NCBI GenBank assembly: GCA_030562195.1
Contig: CM060202.1
Location: forward strand, 8,060,001-8,124,000
From: Nipponacmea schrenckii
Lineage: Eukaryota > Mollusca > Gastropoda > Lottiidae
Length of the DNA: 64,000 nucleotides
Direction: 5' to 3'
Shown: piece by piece, positions 51,521 through 61,100 of the stretch
Layout: every line of letters starts with the position of its first letter
Numbering within the stretch: the stretch's first letter is position 1
The notes under the pieces: generated by a model
Database searches by the model: none
What the model was told of the DNA's origin: nothing
What the model saw: only the letters and a program-made list of their open reading frames with translations
Made by a program: the position numbers and the translations under genes

Positions 51521-51914
51521 AAGTGCTAATCCCCTGAATGTTGAAATGATCATGTATTTGTCAATTAATTTAAGTGCTTTTCCATGGTATTTTTTAGATG
51601 AAAATTGTTGGAATTATAAATAATGCCCTGAAATATTCATATATCAATCATTATTCGATAATTTCATAAAAGTGCTGAAATAACAAATAAGATCTAAGTA
51701 AGTGCCGATGTAAGAAAGATATAAAATGCCCTTTCAGCACTCAATAAAATTCATCATGTACTTTTGTAATCCTAAGCAAATTCTTGAAGACCATGTTTTC
51801 ATTATTTAAAAAATATGTAAGTGTTGAAAATGAAATACAATAAATTTAATGACCATTAAGTGCTTTTTAAAGTTTGAATTAAGTGCTGATTATTTAGAAA
51901 TTGTTTAAAGTGCT
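51521..51914 (+). promoter_or_regulatory. Cluster of AAGTGCT words in the ets 3'UTR
   Basis: AAGTGCT occurs at 51521, 51572, 51670, 51858, 51881 and 51908, with AAGTGCC at 51700 and AAGTGTT between. The contexts differ, so it is not a simple tandem repeat. It could be a binding motif for a small RNA or RNA-binding protein, or a strongly decayed repeat. Confidence 0.4.
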
Positions 51915-51958
51915 TTTCATCCATCAATTACAATCCATACATTCTCCCTTTAAATAAA
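51743..51958 (+). terminator. Candidate ets polyadenylation signals
   Basis: Three canonical AATAAA hexamers within 216 bases, 1.2-1.4 kb after the stop. Similar hexamers further on (for example in the AT-rich arrays beyond 53 kb) are less specific. Confidence 0.4.
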
Positions 51959-51980
51959 GATTTTAAGTAATAAGATTCAC

Positions 51981-53172
51981 TATTTTTGTATGATTTTTAA
52001 GCAGAATGTTTAAAGGCCTTGTCAAGTCTTAAGTTTAATTTTGTACTATTCATGCTTTGGAATAGAAATTTACTGGTACATGTATGTCAATTAAAGTTGG
52101 ATTGTCTGACAGGTTTTGATGCCAAAGCTGCTGCTGAAATCTCTAGCTTACACTTATGATTGGTATAACCACCTTTATATTCATTAATTAGAATTAAATT
52201 GTTTGAGTCATCTAACTGTTTGCTGAACAACCTGATAGATCAACATTTAAGCTATCCGTAACACTTTTCAAAAGTCTTAGTTATGCTGAGTTCCCCAGCA
52301 ATTAAGAGAGAGGGAAAGTGGATTATTTTTGCTTGACTGACATTTGTTACTTATTGATCATATGTGACGTTGAGTGAATTGTAGTGGAACCTGTTTTTTT
52401 ATTTCACTTTTGGAAATTGATACAAATAGCTGAAAAAAAAAATGTTTTGTTTTAGAACCACCCAATTATTTCAACTAAATTGGTTTGAAAAGCAATAGCA
52501 ACACTGCATTGGAATTGTAGATTTAAGACTGGACATGGCCTTAAAGAATACATGTATGTAAAATGTACAGTTTTTAAAAATACCCTCCCTTATTTATATT
52601 TAGAATATATAGTATATTATTAAAGGCCTTGTATGTAAGAAAAACTGTTCTGCATATATTTTATATATCTGGTTTTAAGTGATGTTAATTTGTTATCTGT
52701 TAAAAAAAAAACTATGCCTCAAAATATCATTTGCATAATGTCTTAATGCCTACACTATTTGATATAAAAGGCATAATAATTTTGTAATAGTTGGGATTTT
52801 AGAATTACTACATAGCAGATGCTTAAATTTAAAGTTTGGCACTTTTTGTGTAGAATAGTAAGTTTGGTTCCAATTTCAAAGAAGCATTACAAATTAGAAA
52901 GTTTGATTTAAATTTGATTTTAAAATCCCAATCAAATTCATAATTGAAAATTTGACAGATAGCAAAATAACCATGTTGATGCTGTACAAAGCTTCTAGTG
53001 GAGAGTTTTTTTTATTTAATATTTGTGTGTGTCTGTAAATATCTTGTGAACAGATAGCAATTTAACATTCCTAAAACTATGGGAAAAAATAAAACAAAAT
53101 ATAAACTTGATCTCAACTCTTATTTGTAGTGTTTCAATATAACATATTTTTTGTGTGAAATTTCGTTTAATG
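51981..53172. other. Intergenic or distal 3'UTR sequence
   Basis: No coding frame of interest; AT-rich sequence without clear repeats. Confidence 0.5.
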
Positions 53173-53333
53173 AGAATTCTCACAATAAAATAAAGAATTC
53201 TCACAATAAAATAAAGATTTTCACATTAAAATAAAGAATTTTCAAATGAGAATTAAGAATTCTCACATTAGAATAAAGAATTCTCACATTAGAATAAAGA
53301 TTCTCACATTAAAGTTAAAATTAAGAATTCTCA
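53173..53333. repeat. 21-bp AT-rich minisatellite
   Basis: About seven copies of GAATTCTCACAATAAAATAA-type units. The first two are identical and later ones carry ATTAG or ATTAA variants. The GAATTC core makes short palindromes in each unit. Confidence 0.9.
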
Positions 53334-54125
53334 TTTTTGACCTTTGCAACATTTGAAATATTTATTCACAATTGGTTTTATTTTAAGATGATTGCCTTCT
53401 AATTTGTAGTAATTTTCAATCAAAATATTATATGACTTATATCTAAACATTTTAAAATATTGGAAAAGTTACCTACAATTATTAAATAAAAATTCAGAAT
53501 GTACCTGGTTGAGACATAAATTTATAAGAATTGTATGAAATTTCAACTCATTTCTTCATTTTTTATTTTTCATTTACTATAATATTTGTTATGATTTCTT
53601 TGAAAGTCTGCAGCTCTCTTTTATAAAGCTAATTTCGCTTTGAAATGGATCTTTGAAAATAGATAAATCAGTCTGTCAAATAAAAGAAATACAGATGTCA
53701 ATTAGTCTTAGTTTGGCTATATTTAAACATCAATTAAAGTGACAGAAGTTTGAATATGAAACCATGTTATTCTGTAAGATAAATTTTTTTGTATATCACA
53801 TCATCATTTTATAAACCTTACATTATTCATGTATGGATTAACTAGCCAATATATCTAAAATAAGCTAATAAAATTATTTTAGGGGTGTTTAATTGTGAAA
53901 CTGGTTAATTTGATTTGTGTGTGAACTAAACACATTTAGTGCTTTTAGGTTTAAAAAACTTTTTCTAACTAATTTTGTTGTAATGATTATAAATTAAGGG
54001 ATATTTTCATCTAGATATTTGTTATCCTTTATATTATTAAAATAAATCAAGTGAATGTCTGGGTGATAATGAAGATTTTAATTAAGTTAAGAAAATGATA
54101 ATTAGTTTACTTACTTTTCATATTA
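53334..54125. other. Intergenic DNA, nothing recognised
   Basis: AT-rich, no long frame, RNA gene or repeat structure seen. Confidence 0.5.
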
Positions 54126-54520
54126 ACATGATAGTAAAAGTTTCAAGAACATGATAGTATAGGTTTGAAGAACCTGATAGTAAAGGTTTCATGAACATGA
54201 TAGTAAAAGTTTCATGAATATGAATGTAAAAGTTTTAAGAACATGATACTAAAAAATTCATGGACTTGATAGTAAAGGTTTAATGAACATGATAGTAAAA
54301 GTTTCATGAATATGAACATAAAAGTTTCAAGAACATGATACTAAAAGTTTCATGAACATGATAGTAAAGGTTTAATGAACATGATACTAAAAGTTTCATG
54401 AACATGATAGTAAAGGTTTAATGAACATGATACTAAAAGTTTCATGAACCTGATAGTAAAGGTTTAATGAACATGATAGTAAAAGTTTCATGAACATGAT
54501 AGTAAAAGTTTCATGAATTG
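54126..54520. repeat. 23-bp minisatellite with 46-bp dimer structure
   Basis: About 17 copies of a GAACATGATAGTAAAAGTTT unit. In the right half, units alternate between a GGTTTAAT form and an AGTTTCAT form, so the true repeating block there is a 46-bp dimer repeated about three times. One stray ACATGATAGTAAA lies downstream at about 54592. Confidence 0.93.
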
Positions 54521-57216
54521 AACAGAGTATAACGTATTCAAATTCATTTTCATCATCATAATAGTAAAATTAGGTTTCAAAAATCTTTTCTAAACATGAT
54601 AGTAAATTGATCGATCAACCGGTGATATATTTAGTATTAATTTTGTCTTATTCAAAACTAACATAATCTGAAAATAAGGAATTTGTCTGAAAACTACATA
54701 ACACCTAAATCCTGAAAACACTGTTATTTGTGTCCGCCATATTTGTGTCTGCCATTTTTAAACAGAACATTTCCAAGATGAACTTTCTTTAAAAATTGGG
54801 AAAATTAATGTTCAATATTTTGAGAAAGGAAGTCAAAACATGATTTAACTAGAAGGTCACAAGTTGTAATCTTGGTGAACTTTTCAAGCTATCAGTAACT
54901 CTGTACCAATTTGCCTTTCAAAACATATGGTAGTGTCATAAAGTCAGCCCAAATTATAAGATGAAATTAAATATCAGTCATCATTTTTTCAGTACAAAAT
55001 TTATAATCTGAATCTGATATTTACCTAACCTTTCAAAGTTTAAGTCCATATCCATTCTTCAAATCATTTCTTCAAAAGACAAGTCTTATGTGAGAATGAT
55101 TTACTATGGACAATTGTAATAAGTAACCAAACCATAGAGAAAAATCACTATTACTATATTAAAGGCTTTTTGTTTGTTGAGAAATTTTGTTTTAGTTCCA
55201 CTTATACTGCCATTATAAGTTGCAATGTCAATGACTTAATCTAAGTTTGAACTTTTTAATTTAGAAGTCTCAAAATATATTCAATTTACTTAATATTTCT
55301 TTAACTGCCTTTTAAATGTTGCAATATAGTTATAGCCTACTTTTACTGAATATATTAAAATATAGACTTATAAGTATATCTAAAAAAGTATTGTTGATAC
55401 ATAATAATATACTTCATCATTACTTTCAAAAAAATAGTGGGATTCTTACTATTTTTTTAATTAATTTGACTTTTTATTTTTTTTTTTTTTAAGTGATTTA
55501 AATAGGTCACAGTTGAGATTTATATGAAGTTTGCCATATTGTACTGCCTTATGAAATCATTAATGTTTTAAACTGTCTTAGCATATAACCACAAAAAAAA
55601 TAAAAATAAATTTATGTTACTATACAATTTATTATGTCATATTTTTGTTTAAATCAGTATTTTTGTGTATCATTGTAAATTTTAATGGGAAAATTAGATA
55701 ATCTTAATAAATCTATGCTGTCTGACCTCCACAGTTTCGTTAATCTTTTTCATCCATTAAGATTACCTTTACAGAGATTTTGGATTGAGCCTGACACAAC
55801 TCTGTGTATTTTGTTAAAATATTGTTCAGGTTTTTGATTCTTAAATAAAAAGCACTATATTGATAATAATTTGTTTCCATTCATTCATCCGTTTTTAAGG
55901 GAGCAATTTAAAGCATCATTCATATTCACTATGTCAAGGAATTACCAATTGCATATATTACCTGGATATCCATTTGGCTTTTTTCTTGTATCATAGAATG
56001 CAGATATTGGATTGTGCTGTGTGCTTGAGACTACATCCAGTGGTTGGTTGGTAGAATTTAAACAAGTTAACGTTCCCTTCCAGCAAATGCTGATATCGCA
56101 AACTAGGTTGTTGTTGCTATTCGTAGTAGTTGGTGGTTGGATTGGTTCAAATTACATGTGGATGATTCTGTACAGTTGCTTTGGGTGTTGAGACTACAGC
56201 AACTTATTTACGGGTTATAGAAGTTCCTGTCAATGTATCTGATTGGCAATACTCAAACCAATCAATGTCAGGGATAAAAGAAGAGCCTAATGAAAGCAAG
56301 GTATAAGACACACTTTATAATATGACATGGTGAAGATGGTGATCACATTGGAGCAGTCGGCATGAGCAACTGTTGCTAGCAACTAACATCAATTGGACAT
56401 TAACGTATTCCGACGTACTGCTCAGGAACACGGGATCCAGTGGAACCTAGGCAACTGGCAGCAACTGATACCTTAAGTACAGATCAGCTAAGTCCTGGGA
56501 TTAATTAGATTCTTCAAAATGCCAACTGCTACAATTCCTTAAAAGCATATTGCTGTCATTTTCTATAATAAGCCCTCACCACCTTCACAAATTATCCTTG
56601 CAGTTACTGTTGACGAAATTTAGATATTTTAAAAACCAATTGACTTTCTTATGATTGACCCTTCTTCAGAGCTGGACAATGTTACATAACCATTCATTGA
56701 TCCCTTACTTACTGTCACAGAGGTTCATTGTGAGACCATAAATTTCAACCATAGAACTACATTGACATTGTTGCGAAAGAAGGCTTTAAAAAGAATAAAA
56801 TCTGACTTCAATGTTTTTTTGGTAGGGCTTACTGACATCTGTTAACATTTGCCTATTTAATTGGCACGCGCACATGCTCGTGAAAGAGGTAGTAAGTAAT
56901 TGAAAATAAGATAAATCAATGTTAATGTGGTATATAATTTACTATATAAAGATAAGATAATCATAATGGGAACAAGACCTACGATGGTTTACCTTGTCAA
57001 GTGACTATGTGCTTGTTTATCTTACCTTACCCAAGATTATTTCATTTTCCCACAAAGAAACTGCATTCCCCGAAAGAGAGAAAGGTTGACCTACCAAAGG
57101 GCACCTATCTTTGCCTGTGACATTTAGGGGCCTACTTCGGGCGTTTGAAGAGGACGTAACCCTTTAAGTCGAACCCCTTATTACCTTCACCACACATCAC
57201 CTTCCGTCATTGGTTC
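54521..57216. other. Intergenic DNA between the two genes
   Basis: No firm gene. The 56.0-56.6 kb part is richer in GC and has an open frame at 56166-56303 (see candidate exon). The rest is AT-rich and featureless. Confidence 0.5.
56265..56300 (+). other. Candidate alternative first exon (MSGIKEEPNESK)
   Basis: The frame 56166-56303 is open and ends in a donor-like AAG|GTATAA. From ATG 56265 it would code MSGIKEEPNESK, containing a SUMO-like IKEE. The donor phase (0) matches exon 2 of the downstream HSF2BP-like gene, whose regular first exon is also short (13 codons). A one-in-three chance match of phase is the main caveat; it could equally be a relic of another gene. Confidence 0.15.
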
Positions 57217-57440
57217 ACTGTCATTTAGGCACACATTGTTTAAGCACGCCTCATTTAGACACAGTACTTTAGGCACACTTCATATAGGCACACTGTCAGC
57301 TGATAAGCACATGTCATTTAGGCACAGTGTTATTTTGGCACAGCGTTTTAGGCTTATTCAATTAGGCACATACTCAATTAGGCATACAGTCATTTTAAGC
57401 ACAGTAATATAGGCTTTAAAAAAGTGTACCTAAATGACTG
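57217..57440. repeat. TTTAGGCACA-type degenerate tandem array with inverted end
   Basis: Twelve or so irregular 16-20-bp units built around TTTAGGCACA. The array opens CTGTCATTTAGGCACAC and closes with the inverted form GTGTACCTAAATGACTG, so the ends could pair. Upstream and downstream sequence lacks the word. Confidence 0.75.
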
Positions 57441-57559
57441 CTTATCTAGTCATTAGTCACAGGTACAATTCCAAACCCATTTTGTCTGTTTTCCTTTGTG
57501 AATAGCAGACATATATCCATGGGTTTATAGCCTAATCTTGTGAAATTCTTTCAGTTAAC

Positions 57560-58096
57560 TACAGAGAATGGTGCGAACAGACGTGTAAGAGATTCCTAAA
57601 TACAATTAAAATGACAATTCGTTAAAGAAGCCTCAGAGGAGGTTATGGCTGACACATGATTAAATTTAAAAAACAAAATCGGGTTTATATAGTAATGCGT
57701 AAAGAATGGCTCTAATCGTATGCATTTATTCACAGTAGTAGGCCTATAACGCGAATAAAAATGAATGACAACTGTTTGCGGGTATGATAATTAATCTCTG
57801 AAAATTTGAACGGTAAGGTTCTTTTCAGGTAAGCCGGTAAAGTAAACAAAATATAAGGCAATATCCCATTAAGTGTTTTTGTTTTCGAATATAAATACCA
57901 AAACGTTAGTATGTTTAATGAATAAAAGTAGTTTATGGGCTTCATAAATACCTCTATGTTTTCATGGTGTAAGGGAAACAACTCCATTTATTTCTGCTGG
58001 TTAAAACCAAGAGAAGATAACCCTCCGTGACTTATTGAAGAAAAGTTACGAATGGCGGGTGCTTGCTAAGTAAAGAAAACAACACCATAAGTCATC
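57560..58096 (+). promoter_or_regulatory. CpG-enriched promoter/leader region of HSF2BP-like gene
   Basis: CpG dinucleotides are frequent (about 15 before the ATG, several more just after) against a CpG-poor background. This marks a likely unmethylated promoter and first exon. No TATA box stands out. Start site not determined. Confidence 0.4.
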
Positions 58097-58135
58097 ATGG
58101 ATCCACCCCTTTCTAAACAGTCCATGGATGGTTTG
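58097..58135 (+). CDS. HSF2BP-like exon 1
   Basis: Codes MDPPLSKQSMDGL up to a GTATGT donor in phase 0, which fits exon 2. An in-frame TAA at 58088-58090 precedes the ATG. The sequence itself is not conserved, so the assignment rests on phase, context and CpG-rich surroundings. Confidence 0.72.
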
Positions 58136-61100
58136 GTATGTGGAGCAGTGTTTAAAACTGATGATCGCGAATTGCATACTCAAATGCATACTTCGGTTAC
58201 ATTTTACATGGCAAAGTTATGACGAGAACAGTTGTAATCGCCCAGCCTAACCTCCCTGTTTTACACATCATCTAGGCCTACTGTCTCTACGACTGGTCTA
58301 GGCAGGCCCGTAGCCAGACTCGATTTTTCGGGTTTGCAAGTAGTAAATCCGGAGGGGCAATTGGGGGAGTTGCAGTAATAATATGGGACATTTGCCAGAA
58401 TTTTCGTGGGGGGTGGGGGGGGGCAATCCATTTGCCCCCCTGTAGCTACGGGTCTGGGTCTAGGCATAGCTCCAAACCTAAAACAGTTGTATTTTCATGC
58501 CACCCGAACTGTATCTATAAGTTTCATATTTCATGACCGGTCGGTACCAAATAGAAAAATACATGTATTGAGAATGTCAACGGTAGGCTAAGGTGAAGGA
58601 TACTTTTTTTGTAGATTAATGTGATAAGGGATGTTGAAAAGAATTATAAAAATTTGAACACAGAATGGTTAGATATAAAGAGAAATATTAACACTGAAAA
58701 TAATATTGATTTAAAGGTGGGTTTATCTTTCATTCCTTCTTAACAAGGCATGTACTTTTAATGAGCAAAACCGCCCTCAGGCCCTGGTTGGACCACAACT
58801 TGCTGACTCACAACTCTGACAAATGTTTATTACACCCTGCTACCCTATTTTCAAAGTGTGAATTTTTGTATTTTAGTTATTCACCATAGAAACACTTCTT
58901 TAGCCAGAAAATTGCCTTCTGACTTTCAATCCACCACGCCGCAAGGATAATCTGAGACTCTTATTTGATTGGTTATTGTGATTTTTATTTAAGCCATCTA
59001 AAAATGACAGTTTATTTTCATTGCAATCTTTTCTAGGTCCCTGGCCTAGGCCGAGACGGAAAATATAAAGACTATGTATTAATTCATAAGGACGACCTGT
59101 CACAGTTGGCTACAGAAATAACACAACTGAGACAAATTGTACCAAAAGTGATTGATAAGAGATATGTTTCATCTGTTGGTAAATTAGAGGCTTTGGAACA
59201 GGGTAATTTGTTTATTTCCCGCTTATGGTCTGAATAATGAAAACGAGTTATCTCCCATTACTACGTCAGTTTAATTTTGCCTCCTGCCTTTAAGTTAAAT
59301 AATTTGATTTATATCGAACACCTGGTTATTTGAAGGAATTTAGTTAATCAACCCAACTGATCGCAATTGATTTAGGTTCAATATGTACCGGTATAAAATA
59401 TTGATGCGCTTGGTCAGTGACGTATACGACAATGCGTTTTGGTATCAAGAATTAAATGTTGTCTGAAATGATTAATGATGATTGGAGTTGTATCCCATAC
59501 CACACAATTTCTGTAAATTTCTTAATGCAGTTACCTAAGGTTAATTCGAAAAACAACATGGTCTATGCCTGATAACATATTCATATTCTAAAGCCTTATT
59601 TAATTGATTTTAGAGCTTGAAAGTCTAAAGAAAAGCAAGGAATTGTTAGAAAAGGAAAGTTATCATTGGAAGACAAGATGTGAAGCTGCAATAACAGAAT
59701 CACAAATAGAAAAACAAGTAAGATAACAGGTCAAAGATATTAAATTTTCACATAGCTTTACTACATTTTCACATAGCTTTACTAAATTTTCTAATTGCTT
59801 TACTAAATTTCTGATTGCTTTACTAAATTTTGTCCTCTTTTACAATTTTTTCATCTTTATTAAATTTTCACATAGCATTACTAAATTTTCACATAGCTTT
59901 ACTTAATTTTTCATAAATTCATAGTTTTCCTTAGTTTTCATAGTTCTTTACTGAGTTTCCATAAGGTTTACTGGGTTTAACTAAGTTGTCACATATCTTA
60001 GCTCTGATTCTTTGTTGGAATGGGTAAGGAGAGGCCACAGAATTGTCAAAGAGGGTTCATAGCAATGATAAATCTGAAACTTTTGGGGGTGAAAAGCCTG
60101 TTTTTCATGCTGAAAATATTATTTGATGTACATGTAATATGAAATATAAGAGACACTATTCATTCAGAAGTGAGTTACAAGAATTTTTAAATATTCTTTC
60201 AGGAAACACTACAATTAAGATGTGACTTACAGGAATTGAGTCAACAATTGAGTCAGCAGTCTGATTATTGTTCAAGTCTGGGTGCAGCTTGTTGTACTTT
60301 ATTATGGAGAGTCTCTAGAAAAGAAGAGGGAATTGAAGCCATACTTACAGGGGTGAGCTATGAAAGATGAACGGCTAGTACAGGGAGTTGAACATCAATA
60401 TTTTGTCTACTCAAGAAAGTATTTATTGTACATACCTTGGCAATTCATCTCTAACCACTGTTCTGTTCCACACTCAAAGGTTGTGTTCTTATTTCAATCA
60501 TGTCTATTATATACTGATATTGTCAAATAGTTCAATATTTTTCCATTTAATGATGTATTTTTTCATATATTACAGACTAAAGTAGATGAGTTTTTTTCAA
60601 TAGTTACTAGTACCCTAGACGGTTATTTGACAGCGTATAAAGATGATTGGCCATCAGAGCCATCTGATGAAACTAATTTTATACTTGCTTTATGTGGTAC
60701 TATTACTAGTAAGTTTCTAGTTAACTATGGAAGGACCATTATTTAGGCGTGCCTGAGAAGAGGTGGCCCAATAAGGAGAGGTCTTTGAGGGGAGGCCTGA
60801 AGAGTCGAATGCCCTTGATATATTTGGATCTGACAGAGGCACCTAGAAGCCAACTGATTTTAGATTAAGTTTAGTGTGAGTGGAGTGGTTCTTTCCCAAA
60901 CATTGTGGAACATTGATAATTTAAAATGCCTTTGATAAGGAAAGCTCCATGATTTCTGTGAAATACATGTATTTCCAAAAAAAAATTTATTTTTTTCTTC
61001 AAATTTTAGATATAGCTGCCTCAGCCTATGGTAGAAATTTTATAATTACAAATCAAAATGGTCGCCAATTAATAGATACGTTTTCAATGTTTATAGCAGA

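Larger units (their letters stand above)
50550..51980 (+). other. Probable ets 3' untranslated region
   Basis: Follows the TGA. AATAAA hexamers lie at 51743-51748, 51839-51844 and 51953-51958. A Pumilio-type TGTATATA is at 50914-50921, and AAGTGCT words cluster at 51521-51914. The true cleavage site is not determinable from sequence alone. Confidence 0.5.

Noticed and set aside
58261..58591. Frames on both strands with poly-Pro/poly-Gly
   Set aside because: Produced by the G/C runs of the hAT-like MITE.
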